Below, one piece after another: positions 35,759-43,799 of a stretch of DNA of 64,000 nt. A program made the translations under genes and the position numbers. A model generated the notes under the pieces. That model ran no database searches and was not told the DNA's origin. It worked only from the letters and a program-made list of their open reading frames with translations. Source of the stretch: JAVJSD01 sp040219575 (GTDB lineage Bacteria; Planctomycetota; Planctomycetia; Pirellulales; Pirellulaceae); assembly GCA_040219575.1 (NCBI GenBank), contig JAVJSD010000042.1, positions 62,001-126,000 of the forward strand. The letters run 5' to 3'. The first letter of the stretch is position 1. Every line of letters starts with the position of its first letter.

Positions 35759-35763
35759 TTACT
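35602..35763. repeat. Four tandem 42-43-bp units at the 3' end of pgk
   Basis: Units start at about 35603, 35646, 35688 and 35731. Each is a GACAGGCTGGAAGCCTGTC palindrome, then CCTACGGG and a GTGTTACTTTTTGTTTGT-like spacer. The fourth is decayed and its spacer contains the pgk stop codon. The first unit has GGCAGGC in place of GACAGGC. Confidence 0.85.
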
Positions 35764-36946
35764 TTTCGTCGAGCAGTTCGACGGCGGCGAACTTTTGGCC
35801 TTCGAGCATGGCGAGGCTGGCGCCGCCGCCGGTGCTGACGTGGGTCACCTGGTCGTCGAGGCCGAGTTGGCCGATGGCCGCCGCGCTGTCGCCGCCGCCG
35901 ATGATGCTCACCGCGTCGCTGCCGGCGATCGCTTCCGCCACCGCGTTGGTGCCGGCGTCGAACGGCGGCATCTCGAACACGCCCATCGGGCCGTTCCAGA
36001 CGATCGTCTTGGCCTGCTTCACCTCCTCGACGTACATGCGGGCCGTGTCGGGGCCGATGTCGAGGCCTTCCCAGCCGTCGGGGATCTCGCCCGTCTTGAC
36101 GATCTGCTTGTTGCAGTCGCCGCGGAAGGCGTCGCCGCAATGGGTATCGACGGGCAACAGCAGCTTGTCGCCGCCGGCGGAGATCAGCTGCTTGGCGAGT
36201 TCGACCTTGTCGGTCTCGACGAGGCTGCCGCCGACCTTGCCTCCCTGGGCCAGCGAGAAGGTGTAGGCCATGGCGCCGCCGATCAGCACCTTGTCGCAGA
36301 TGCCGAGCAGGTTCTTGATGACCGAGATCTTGTCGGAGACCTTGGCCCCGCCGAGGATGGCCACGAACGGCCGGCCGGGACTGGCGATGGTGTCGCTGAG
36401 GTATTCGATTTCCTTGGCGACCAGGAAGCCGACCACCTTGGGCTTGTCGCCCATGGCCTGGGGAACGGCGACCATCGAGGCGTCGGTGCGGTGGCAGGTG
36501 CCGAAGGCGTCGTTGCAGTAGAGGTCGGCCATGGCCGCCAGCTTGGCGGCGAAGTCGGCGTCGCCTTTCTTTTCGCCGGCGTTGAAGCGGAGGTTCTCGA
36601 GCACCAGCACGCCGCCGTCGGCCAGTTGGCTGGCTTGCTGGGCGGCGTCGTCGCCGACGGTGTCGGCGGCGAACAGCACGCCGCTGTCGAGCAGTTCGCC
36701 CAATCGCGCGGCGGCGGGACGCAGGCTGAACTTTTCGTCGCCGGGACCGCCCTTGGGGCGGCCTAGGTGGCTCATCAGGATCAGCCGGCCGCCGCGCTTG
36801 ATGACCGATTCGATCGAGGGGAGCGCCATGCGGATGCGGCGGTCGTCGGTGATCTTGCCGTCGTCGTCGAGCGGCACGTTAAAGTCGACGCGCATCAGCA
36901 CCGTTTTGCCGGAAACGTCGACGTCGGCGATTGTCTTCTTGGCCAT
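35759..36946 (-). CDS. pgk: Phosphoglycerate kinase
   Basis: 395 residues, full length. It catalyses ATP formation from 1,3-bisphosphoglycerate in glycolysis. The N-terminal substrate domain has VLMRVDFNVPLDD and ILMSHLGRPKGG, the basic loop LENLRFNAGEKKGD and DAFGTCHRTDAS; the nucleotide domain has ILGGAKVSDKISVI and GGDSAAAIGQLG near the C-terminus. In GTCHRTDAS the Cys and Thr differ from the common GTAHRAHAS, where the His-Ala are usual; similar variants occur in Planctomycetes. An AGGAG ribosome site is nine bases before the ATG. The gene ends inside a tandem repeat array. Confidence 0.95.
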   Translation of the reverse strand: MAKKTIADVDVSGKTVLMRVDFNVPLDDDGKITDDRRIRMALPSIESVIKRGGRLILMSHLGRPKGGPGDEKFSLRPAAARLGELLDSGVLFAADTVGDDAAQQASQLADGGVLVLENLRFNAGEKKGDADFAAKLAAMADLYCNDAFGTCHRTDASMVAVPQAMGDKPKVVGFLVAKEIEYLSDTIASPGRPFVAILGGAKVSDKISVIKNLLGICDKVLIGGAMAYTFSLAQGGKVGGSLVETDKVELAKQLISAGGDKLLLPVDTHCGDAFRGDCNKQIVKTGEIPDGWEGLDIGPDTARMYVEEVKQAKTIVWNGPMGVFEMPPFDAGTNAVAEAIAGSDAVSIIGGGDSAAAIGQLGLDDQVTHVSTGGGASLAMLEGQKFAAVELLDEK

Positions 36947-37081
36947 CCTGGGAAACTCCTGAATGATGCGCTGGGCGCGTTGTTACCTGGGCTGAGGTTC
37001 AAAATCTAGTCGAATGAAATCGCTGTTACGCTGATAAGACGCGAATGGATCAACCGGTTGCACCCGGCGCTGTTTGAGAAT

Positions 37082-37150
37082 CCGTAGCGGAAGTCGCCAG
37101 ACTTCCGAAATCAGGGGAACTCCTCGGAAGTCTGGCGACTTCCGCTACGG
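37082..37150. repeat. Perfect 27-bp inverted repeat, GTAG-footed
   Basis: Two arms of 27 bases (37082-37108 and 37124-37150), perfectly complementary, 15-base spacer. Each arm is a GTAG-led copy with core GGAAGTCGCCAGACTTCC. This is a typical BIME-like pair between the pgk and cupin genes, both on the minus strand. Confidence 0.85.
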
Positions 37151-37170
37151 AAGCAATTCGCCTCGTCGAT

Positions 37171-37566
37171 CTACTCCTGTTTCGATTCGACGCCGCACTC
37201 GGGCGCCACGGTCACCTGCTTGCCGGTCGCCGAGTTGGGAATCAGGCACAGGAACTTGAGCGGGGCGGCGCCGTTGTTGCGAAACTGGTGCACTTCGTCG
37301 GGCCGCACGAACACGACGTCGCCGGCCTGCAGCGGATGTTCGGCATCGCCTTCGAGCACCGTCCCGCTGCCTTCGAGCACGAACACCTCGTGTTCGTAGG
37401 GGTGGCTGTGTTTGGGCGTGTGGCCGCCGGGAGAAACCTCGAACTGCCGCATGGCGAAGTTGGGGGCGCCGTCGCTCTCCCCCACCAACCAGCGAACGGT
37501 GCAGCCGAGCGAGCCCTGCATGTCGACCGGTTGCGAGGGAACCTGCTGGTAGTTCTGAACCTTCAT
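37171..37566 (-). CDS. Cupin-domain protein
   Basis: 131 residues, one cupin barrel. Motif 1 reads PGGHTPKHSHPYEHEVFVLEG, with the HxH...E metal ligands, and motif 2 GDVVFVRPDEVHQFRNNG, with the last His ligand. The start is the ATG before KVQNYQQVP; the open frame continues upstream into the neighbour without coding sense. Small cupins of this kind bind a metal and a small ligand and are often annotated as sugar- or quercetin-dioxygenase-like, but no substrate can be given. The gene for a membrane protein lies 23 bases upstream on the same strand. Confidence 0.85.
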   Translation of the reverse strand: MKVQNYQQVPSQPVDMQGSLGCTVRWLVGESDGAPNFAMRQFEVSPGGHTPKHSHPYEHEVFVLEGSGTVLEGDAEHPLQAGDVVFVRPDEVHQFRNNGAAPLKFLCLIPNSATGKQVTVAPECGVESKQE

Positions 37567-37589
37567 CGACCCGACTCGCACGTTGGGGG

Positions 37590-38009
37590 TTATTGCGTTG
37601 GAAGTTTGGTCGCCGATGCGTCGTCTGCCTGTTGCGCGTTGGCCTGTTGCGCGTCGGCCGGTCGCGTGTCGGCCTGCTGCCTTGGGGGTGATTTCGCTGC
37701 GGGTGTCTTCGCCGTAGGAATCGCCGCGGCGGTCCGCGCCGAGGCCGCTCGACGGGACCAGAAGCCGTCGCTGGCGATGGCCGCCACCGTGGAGAGGGCG
37801 ATCACGGCGAGCTCGACGAGCATGATCGGCATGCCGTGCTGGTCCATCGTCTCGACGAAAAACCGGCTGGAATCGCCCTCTTCGGCCACCTGGGCCGGAT
37901 CGAGCATTTTGACCGCCATCACGCCGTAGGCGCAAGCCGTGAGCGCGAAGGCGGTTCCGGCCGCCATCAGCAGCACGTAGAACGGGTTGGTCGCTTTCGT
38001 GTTCGCCAC
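37590..38009 (-). CDS. Two-helix planctomycetal membrane protein
   Basis: 139 residues from GTG 38009; an ATG seven codons upstream would overlap the -10 element. Two membrane helices (NPFYVLLMAAGTAFALTACAYG, split at about 8-32, and IMLVELAVIALSTVAAIA at about 62-80) are separated by a periplasmic loop. The C-terminal 50 residues are Ala/Gln/Pro-rich low complexity. No function is known. It is co-directional with the downstream cupin gene. Confidence 0.7.
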   Translation of the reverse strand: MANTKATNPFYVLLMAAGTAFALTACAYGVMAVKMLDPAQVAEEGDSSRFFVETMDQHGMPIMLVELAVIALSTVAAIASDGFWSRRAASARTAAAIPTAKTPAAKSPPRQQADTRPADAQQANAQQADDASATKLPTQ

Positions 38010-38015
38010 GCCCGA

Positions 38016-38021
38016 ATTATA
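38016..38021 (-). promoter_or_regulatory. Consensus -10 (TATAAT) giving a probable leaderless transcript
   Basis: Minus-strand TTGCTATAATTCGGGC places a perfect extended -10 just seven bases before the GTG start of the membrane protein. A normal start site would fall on or near the GTG itself. Confidence 0.5.
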
Positions 38022-38125
38022 GCAATGCATGCCGGGGCGGCGGAGGGGACGCCCGTGGCGCCCGCACTCCGTTGCCGCGTGAATTGCTTCGAGTGAATGA
38101 CGCCGCGTGAATTACGCCGAGTGAA

Positions 38126-38848
38126 TTACTCGGAGGCGGGCTCTTCGAGGCGACGCTGGAGGCGCTCGACCGCTTCGGCCAGCCGATGGACCTGCTCGGT
38201 GAGTTGGGCGTTTTGCTCGTGAAGTTCGGCGAGTTGCCGTTCAAGATGCTCCAGCGGCTGTCCCCGGTGAATTTCACGCACGAGACGTTCGGCCTCGTTG
38301 TGCAGGTCGTGGGCCTGCTCGACGTAGCCGGCGGCGTGCAGGTGTTCGGCCGCCTCGTGCAGATGGCGGACGCGCTCCATCGCCGGTGGATGCGGAGCGT
38401 GGGCGTGGCCGTGCTCCGCATGATCGTGCTCATGCTCCGCATGGGCGTGTTCGCCGTGCGCGTGTTCGCCGTGTTCGTGTTCCGCTTGAGCGTGCTCTTC
38501 CGCAATGCGCAATTGCTGAATAACCTCTCGGGCCTTGCGCGCAAGAGCCTCGGCCTCTTCGACCCGACCGGCGCGGTACAACTCGGCGATTTGCCGCTCC
38601 ATTTGCTCCAGCGTCTGTCGAGCTCGCGCCGTCTCGGCCTGGTGGAGTTGCTGCTGAGCCTCGTCGCGCGCTCGCTCCGCCTTTTCCCGGGCTTGGGCTT
38701 CGGCGCGTTTGGCCCGCTCGACGGCGCGGACGGCCTCCTCGCGCTCGGCCTGGGCGAAGGCGGCGGTGGCGATCAAGGTGGCGATCGGCACGATCACCAG
38801 CAAGCCGAGAGTCACACCTACGATGGAGACGGGGATCCAGCGGCGCAT
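38126..38848 (-). CDS. Membrane-anchored coiled-coil protein with His-rich insert
   Basis: 240 residues from ATG 38848, chosen for the AGGAGG site seven bases upstream; a longer frame begins at 38911. A signal anchor (SIVGVTLGLLVIVPIATLIA) is followed by a long charged coiled coil (about 35-118). A segment of about 35 residues is mostly His, Glu and Ala (for example HAQAEHEHGEHAHGEHAHAE) with about 15 histidines. A second coiled coil ends the protein (HLERQLAELHEQNAQLTEQV). The His-rich part is likely to bind Zn, Ni or Cu in the periplasm; it could act as metal store or sensor. No catalytic motif. Confidence 0.75.
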   Translation of the reverse strand: MRRWIPVSIVGVTLGLLVIVPIATLIATAAFAQAEREEAVRAVERAKRAEAQAREKAERARDEAQQQLHQAETARARQTLEQMERQIAELYRAGRVEEAEALARKAREVIQQLRIAEEHAQAEHEHGEHAHGEHAHAEHEHDHAEHGHAHAPHPPAMERVRHLHEAAEHLHAAGYVEQAHDLHNEAERLVREIHRGQPLEHLERQLAELHEQNAQLTEQVHRLAEAVERLQRRLEEPASE

Positions 38849-39425
38849 GTGGGAGCCTCCTGAAGGGAGCGGAGAGGTGGAGTCGCTCGTAATCTTGAAT
38901 TCCTGACCCATGCAGGCAACATGGCAGCGCTGCGGTTGGAAGTCAAGCTCGACACCTGTCTGCTAGTGGGTTCGTTTCCCTTGTACGACGGACTTCCTGG
39001 TCGAAGCCAAGGGACATCATGCCGGCGCGAGATGTCAGCCGGCAGTCGCTGAAGTCATCGACCGTGAGGTGACGCTCGAAGGCTGGCCCCCGCGTCATGG
39101 CCCCCGCGTCGGGATTTGCTCGGGCCGCCACTCCGCATCGACAAGGGCGCTGATGATCCGCCGGTACCGGCCGGCGTCATATCATTGATCCAATCCTGTC
39201 CGTCGGAAAGTCGGTTCGCCTCTCGATACGACAGCCAGTTGGTGTCGCCGTCGACCTGCAGATAGTAATCATTGCCTTCGAAAGCGGAGATCGCCAGGCA
39301 AGCGCCCTTCCGCTTCGGCGTGGAGTCGTTGGACGTCGGCATGGACAGGCTTTCGCCCGTCGGCAAGAGCTACGAGTCGAGGCTTCCGTAAGGTCGTCTT
39401 GGACTTGAAGCAACAAATCCGACTG
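38849..39425. other. Gap with possible gene remnant
   Basis: A part copy of the TTGTACGACGGAC palindrome lies near 38980. Minus-strand frames at 39055-39366 carry a protein-like stretch (see the separate entry). Otherwise nothing recognisable. Confidence 0.4.
39055..39366 (-). pseudogene. Possible small gene or remnant
   Basis: 103-codon frame. The central part (ACLAISAFEGNDYYLQVDGD, then TNWLSYREANRLSDGQDWIN) looks like real protein sequence, but the end degenerates into Arg/Ser-rich text and the upstream sense-like stretch LLQVQDDLTEAS lies in another frame. It may be a frameshifted remnant of an unrecognised small protein. Confidence 0.3.
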
Positions 39426-40619
39426 TCAGCCGAGGCTGAATGCTGCTCGACGGCCGACCTGTTTGGCGGGTACCGGTCGATGGCCGCGCCATTTTGCGCC
39501 GCGGTCGGTATTGCGCTGTTCGTCGTACACCGGCAAACGGCGGCTCGGTCGAGTTGCGGTCGTCCGCTTGGCCGCTTGTGGTTGCTGCTCCGCGCCAGTC
39601 ATCGCCATTCCACACCGGCGACCCCCCTGGATGCCACGGTCGCTCAACGAAATTCGCTTGGGGGCGCCGCCCTCCACGCGAATCAGAACAAGTTCCATCT
39701 CCCCGCCGTCTGCTTTGGCTTCGGCGTTGGTGCTTACGGACCATGCCAGCGTCGAACCATCGGGCGACCAGGCAGGTGGGAGGGTCGGGCGAAACCAGGA
39801 TAGCCCAACACCTTGGCCGTATTGCGTAAAGTTCAGAATCTCAACTGGTCGCGACCCGTCCGCGGCGCAGACCACAGCGTACTCGAGCGGCTTTTCTCCA
39901 ACCAGTCGCCGCCCGTAGTGCGCGATCCGCTTGCCGTCTGGTGAGAATCGGGACCAGATATTGTCGGTTGACGGATTCCTGGAAATTGGCGACCGTTCTC
40001 CGTTTTCCGCGACCAGATCGAGTTGACGGGTCGGATAAGAGTCCCCCTTGATCTCCCGGTAGAGTTGATTGCGAAAGTTCATATAGACGGCCGTCCGCGT
40101 GGCGGCGCGCGGATGCCAATCCTCGGCGACATAGTCGGCGGGTAATTCCACGTTTGTTCGTTTGCCGCTCGACAAATCGATCACGAAACTTTGCAGCGGC
40201 TGGTCGGGGCGGTCTTGACCATACAATGCCAACTTGCGGTCATCGGGAGACCAGGCGGTAATCATCCCCTGAGCATCGAGCGCTTGGAGCGAGTCGCCGG
40301 CAGCGTCGATGACCAGGATTTGCGCGTGACCGTCGTCCGATTCATAGCAGAACGCGAGCTTGTCTCCCCGGTGAGAAAACCGTCCGCCGGGGTAGATGCG
40401 GCCTGAATCCCGGCGGAACACCGTTTCGATCTTTCCATCGGCGGGCGAGACGACCGCGATGCCGCACCCATCCGGGGCGTCGCGTGCTTTCGCGCCAATC
40501 AGGTACACGCCCTGTTGAAATGATTTCGCGTCCGTCGGCGGCTGTCCATGGACCCGATGAACGCGCATGGCGCCGACGACAACCAACCCAACGACAAGAA
40601 TCAAGCATTGGTTCTTCAT
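39426..40619 (-). CDS. Secreted TolB-like beta-propeller protein
   Basis: 397 residues; GGAGG lies six bases before the chosen ATG, which opens a signal peptide (CLILVVGLVVVGAM). Repeats with the TolB/PD40 pattern follow: GGRFSHRGDKLAFCY, ITAWSPDDRKLALYG, IWSRFSPDGKRIAHYG and PPAWSPDGSTLAWSV. It likely forms a six-bladed propeller for binding in the periplasm. The last 60 or so residues are Arg/Gly-rich and unlike the rest, which suggests a frameshift near the 3' end or a repeat-derived tail. The longer frame upstream to 41354 is not coding. Confidence 0.7.
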   Translation of the reverse strand: MKNQCLILVVGLVVVGAMRVHRVHGQPPTDAKSFQQGVYLIGAKARDAPDGCGIAVVSPADGKIETVFRRDSGRIYPGGRFSHRGDKLAFCYESDDGHAQILVIDAAGDSLQALDAQGMITAWSPDDRKLALYGQDRPDQPLQSFVIDLSSGKRTNVELPADYVAEDWHPRAATRTAVYMNFRNQLYREIKGDSYPTRQLDLVAENGERSPISRNPSTDNIWSRFSPDGKRIAHYGRRLVGEKPLEYAVVCAADGSRPVEILNFTQYGQGVGLSWFRPTLPPAWSPDGSTLAWSVSTNAEAKADGGEMELVLIRVEGGAPKRISLSDRGIQGGRRCGMAMTGAEQQPQAAKRTTATRPSRRLPVYDEQRNTDRGAKWRGHRPVPAKQVGRRAAFSLG

Positions 40620-40804
40620 CTTCGTCCTCCGGAGCCGCCCATGGCTGAAGTCTATCGGTCGGCGCCGGCCGGAGCAATCAATCGGCGCATGGCGAGCCGC
40701 CGCGCCAGTTCGACCGTTTGCGGTTCGCGTCGCCGGCCAAACTCGACGTCTATCGAACCGAGCAGTACCGGCGACGGCTGGAAGCTGAGATGGTCGACTG
40801 AATA

Positions 40805-40875
40805 TCGATTTGTGGATTGTTGACGTAACGAGATTGGTCAACAAGGGAACAACGCGACGCAGCAAATCTGGGCCA
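40805..40875. repeat. About 60-bp dispersed repeat, copy 1
   Basis: This stretch (GATTGTTGACGT...AGATTGGTC...CGCAGCAAATCTGGGC) matches 42394-42455 in the same orientation at about 85% by eye. It covers the last codons of the hypothetical gene ending at 40838. Confidence 0.65.
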
Positions 40876-41437
40876 GCCCCCGCCGCACGATGTCGCGATT
40901 CAACGGCTGGCCCTGCGGCACGAAGTAGCGCAGGGTAAAGACGCCGCACCCGTCGTCCACACGTAGCGAAAGTCGGTAGTGCGCCTGGAGAATCGGCTGC
41001 CGCGAAAAACAGAAGTCGTGCCATGTCGGGCCGTCGCCCAGCCGAAACTCGCCCTCGATCCGCGGCATGTCGTCCGCCGGATTCTCGGCAACGCGAACCT
41101 CGCACCGCGGCCCAATCCGCTCGGCCGGAGGGAGAAACTCGCTGGTGGCGATCATATCGCAGGCGCGGACCAGGCAGTCGCCGCCGAGGGCGGGAATTCG
41201 CACGACATGCTTCCACCGCCCGCGCCGCCGCTGCCTCCGCGCGCTCTGCCGATCGAGCCGCACGATGCTGCCGTAGTATCCCCGTGTGATCGCCGCATCG
41301 GAGGGGTAGGCGTCCGGGAACACCGCCACCACCTGCCCAGGCAGAATCGCCCACGTCCCGAGCAACGCCCGCCGCTGCGCCATCGCCAACCTCACGGTCC
41401 GACCTCGGTCAAGACTCCGCCGCATCTCTCCGTTCAT
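40838..41437 (-). CDS. Uncharacterised soluble protein
   Basis: About 199 residues from ATG 41437; ATGs at 41425 and 41383 are alternatives and none has a clear ribosome site. The sequence is protein-like: a beta-rich start (LLGTWAILPGQVVAVFPD), a basic linker (RQSARRQRRRGRWKHVVRIP) and a C-terminal beta region (PRIEGEFRLGDGPTWHDFCF). No family was recognised. The last 12 or so codons (LAQICCVALFPC) lie inside the dispersed repeat shared with 42394-42455, so the original C-terminus may have been replaced. Confidence 0.55.
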   Translation of the reverse strand: MNGEMRRSLDRGRTVRLAMAQRRALLGTWAILPGQVVAVFPDAYPSDAAITRGYYGSIVRLDRQSARRQRRRGRWKHVVRIPALGGDCLVRACDMIATSEFLPPAERIGPRCEVRVAENPADDMPRIEGEFRLGDGPTWHDFCFSRQPILQAHYRLSLRVDDGCGVFTLRYFVPQGQPLNRDIVRRGLAQICCVALFPC

Positions 41438-41742
41438 TGTACGGAGGTGCAAAGCCCCCGGCCACTTGCTCCGTTCCCCTCCCTTCAACAATCGACAATT
41501 CAACGATCATCACTCAATAATCATCAATCAGGAGTGGACGCCGCCTGTTGAATGAAGCTTGCGCGCGCTGATCGCCGACGATTAAAAGCCGCTTGGGCGG
41601 TTCTCCTTCAAGACCGCCGCTTGTCCGCCATCCTTCCACCATCGACAATCATGATTCGCCATCAATCCCGAGCTGTCGCCGACTCCTGAACGACGATTCG
41701 GTGCGTGCCTTCCAGCCGTCGCCCAACCATAGGAAACCGAGC
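41438..41742. other. Gap with CAATCGACAAT words
   Basis: No gene. It holds repeated words such as CAACAATCGACAATTCAACG (about 41486) and CACCATCGACAATCATGA (about 41638) that recur after the isochorismatase-like gene. Confidence 0.45.
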
Positions 41743-42363
41743 ATGTCCCCGTTCCAGTACCGCCGACTCGACAAGAACGACGCCGCCGTGTTGCTGGTCG
41801 ACCACCAGAGCGGCCTGTGCAACATCGTCGGCGACTTCTCGCCCGACGATTTCAAGAACAACGTGCTGGCGCTGGCCGACGCGGCGAAGTATTTCCAACT
41901 GCCGACCATCCTCACCACCAGCTTCGAGCAGGGGCCCAACGGGCCGCTCGTGCCGGAACTGAAAGAGCTGTTTCCCGACGCGCCCCTGATCGCCCGGCCG
42001 GGCCAGATCAACGCCTGGGACAACGAAGATTTCGTGGCGGCGGTGAAGGCGACCGGCAAGCGACAACTCATTCTGGCGGGCGTGGTGACCGAGGTGTGCG
42101 TGGCGTTTCCCGCCTTGTCGGCGCTGGAAGAGGGCTACGAGGTGTTCGTGGTGACCGACGCCTCCGGCACGTTCAACCTTACGACCCGCGAAGCGGCCTG
42201 GTCGCGGATGGCCCACGCGGGCGCCCAACTGATGAGTTGGTTCGGCGTCGCCTGCGAACTGCACCGCGACTGGCGCAACGACGTCGACGGCCTCGCCGCC
42301 CTCTTCTCCAATCACCTCCCCGCGTACCGCAACCTGATCACGAGCTATAGCGCCAAGCGGTAA
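41743..42363 (+). CDS. Isochorismatase-family (YcaC-like) hydrolase
   Basis: 206 residues from the ATG before SPFQYRRLDKND. The family triad fits: Asp in VLLVDHQSGL, the cis-peptide/Lys region around IARPGQINAWDNEDF, and the nucleophile Cys in ILAGVVTEVCVAFPALSA. Length and the DHQSGL start are typical for YcaC-type cysteine hydrolases that act on small amides or related substrates; the true substrate is unknown. The protein is cytoplasmic. The Lys of the triad is not obvious, as ARPGQ stands where many members have a Lys-containing loop. Confidence 0.87.
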   Translation: MSPFQYRRLDKNDAAVLLVDHQSGLCNIVGDFSPDDFKNNVLALADAAKYFQLPTILTTSFEQGPNGPLVPELKELFPDAPLIARPGQINAWDNEDFVAAVKATGKRQLILAGVVTEVCVAFPALSALEEGYEVFVVTDASGTFNLTTREAAWSRMAHAGAQLMSWFGVACELHRDWRNDVDGLAALFSNHLPAYRNLITSYSAKR

Positions 42364-42372
42364 GGAAGGACA

Positions 42373-42405
42373 CTTCAACAATCGACAATTTGGCGATTGT
42401 TGAAG
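42373..42405. repeat. 12-bp perfect inverted repeat after the isochorismatase-like gene
   Basis: CTTCAACAATCG and CGATTGTTGAAG, nine-base spacer, ten bases after the stop codon. The hairpin lacks a T-run, so it is a weak terminator at best. It joins the dispersed 60-bp repeat. Confidence 0.6.
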
Positions 42406-42455
42406 TCGCGAGATTGGTCGACAAGGGAGCAATGCGGCGCAGCAAATCTGGGCAG
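42394..42455. repeat. About 60-bp dispersed repeat, copy 2
   Basis: Second copy of the element at 40805-40875, same orientation, here in intergenic DNA. Shared words are AGATTGGTC and CGCAGCAAATCTGGGC. Confidence 0.65.
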
Positions 42456-42628
42456 GAAATCCCCGCCGCTGAGCACTGGCGCCGGTGCACGTCTTGCTTG
42501 GACACGTTTCGTCGCGTGGCGGAAACGACGCATCGGGCTGCCTTTGGAAGCGTGACAAGCTTGCAAGCGAAGATTAGCATTTGGTCGTGCTATGTTTCCC
42601 GGCCCAGCGATTCCAGGAGAACGCCCCG

Positions 42629-43429
42629 ATGTCCAGCCGCGCTGTTTCCGTATTCGCCCTTCTTGCCGTTCTGTCAGCCATCGCCACGGCGGCCGAGTCG
42701 AAAGTGTCAGTGGTGCGGGTGTCGGGCCAAGGATCGGTGCAGGTGGTCCCGGACCAGGTCGGCATCGACATTTCCGTAACCACGACCGACGACGACCTTA
42801 TCCGCGTCCGTGAGAGCAGCGACGACGACGCGCGCAAGATCCTCACACTCGCCAACAAGCATGGCGTGGCCGATGACGGATTCAAAGTCGACAGCCTCAG
42901 GCTGACGTTCAGCTACAACGAGCAACTTCGCCGGCGAATCTATCAGGTTCATCGCAATGTCAATCTGCGGCTGAACGATCTCGGCAAGCTCGACGGCTTA
43001 CTCTCCGATTTGCTGGACGAGAGCAATTTGCAGATCCTCGGAATCCATTTTGTCACTAGCCAGACGCGGCAACACGAATTCGAAGCTCGGAAACGCGCCG
43101 TGTCCGACGCCAAAGAGAAGGCGACCCAGTTGGCGGAATTGAACGGTCTGAAGCTCGGCGATGCGTTGCAAATCGACGTTGTTAGTGAAAGCTACGTGCC
43201 GTTTGCAAGCAGCGTGGCCCCGTCGGCCGCGGCCGCCGCGCCGCGCCGGCGCGGCGTCGATCGAGGTGAGCCTCCGCTGGTCGCCCAAGCTGATTCCCGC
43301 CGGCCGCATTCCCGATTTGCGGCGTTTCAAGAAAAGGTAGAATCCAATGGCGGCGGCAAAGAACCGTTTGCGCTGGGCATGATCGAAATCACAGCGCACG
43401 TGAGCATCGAATTCGAGTTGACGAAATAA
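42629..43429 (+). CDS. SIMPL-domain (DUF541) secreted protein
   Basis: 266 residues; AGGAGA precedes the ATG. A signal peptide (VSVFALLAVLSAIATAAES) is followed by the SIMPL domain: VVRVSGQGSVQVVPDQVGI, ARKILTLANKHGVADDGFKV, VHRNVNLRLNDLGKLDGLLS and the conserved ARKRAVSDAKEKATQLAELN. The domain is beta-rich and periplasmic, with BP26/OMP28 of Brucella as best-known relative. A Pro/Ala/Arg-rich stretch (about 195-240) interrupts its end. The role is unknown, perhaps in envelope stress. Confidence 0.85.
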   Translation: MSSRAVSVFALLAVLSAIATAAESKVSVVRVSGQGSVQVVPDQVGIDISVTTTDDDLIRVRESSDDDARKILTLANKHGVADDGFKVDSLRLTFSYNEQLRRRIYQVHRNVNLRLNDLGKLDGLLSDLLDESNLQILGIHFVTSQTRQHEFEARKRAVSDAKEKATQLAELNGLKLGDALQIDVVSESYVPFASSVAPSAAAAAPRRRGVDRGEPPLVAQADSRRPHSRFAAFQEKVESNGGGKEPFALGMIEITAHVSIEFELTK

Positions 43430-43799
43430 GTACTTCCACTCGTCGCTTGCTTCTACCAAGCCGGCAGGCGGCGCCCGAAACATATGGCCGTTTATTGAAG
43501 CATGCATTGCCATTGCCGGTTCTATCATTGGAACGACCTCGTTTAACGGCAAGCCGCAGGCGACGGCGGAACGTTTGATGGTGCTTCCAACTGAAAGAGC
43601 ATTGAGCGAAAACGGTCGGCGATGTCTCGCTGGAAACCACGTGGGACCTCTGACTCGAGGGGCGACACGTGGTTGCGTTGAACACGACACCACGAGAGAC
43701 TGTCGCGGAAAATCCCGCGTACGCCGTCGCCTGCGGCTTGCCGTTAAACGAAATTGAATCGGCATTGGCAATGCATGGCTCAATAGGTCGTGCGGCGCG
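43430..43799. other. Gap with a GTTTAACGGCAAGCCGC inverted pair
   Basis: No gene. It holds the perfect 27-bp inverted repeat of the GTTTAACGG family (separate entry). Nothing else was recognised. Confidence 0.5.
43541..43749. repeat. Perfect 27-bp inverted repeat of the GTTTAACGGCAAGCCGC family
   Basis: Arms at 43541-43567 and 43723-43749 are exact complements. The arm sequence (GTTTAACGGCAAGCCGCAGG plus seven bases) is also the building block of the 142-bp tandem array at 62461-63037. The 155 bases between the arms have no gene. Confidence 0.85.

Noticed and set aside
35602..35763. CRISPR array
   Set aside because: The 42-43-bp units repeat spacer and palindrome alike; no unique spacers and only four units.
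42373..42405. Rho-independent terminator after the isochorismatase-like gene
   Set aside because: The hairpin is AT-rich and lacks a T-run; it fits better as part of the dispersed repeat.
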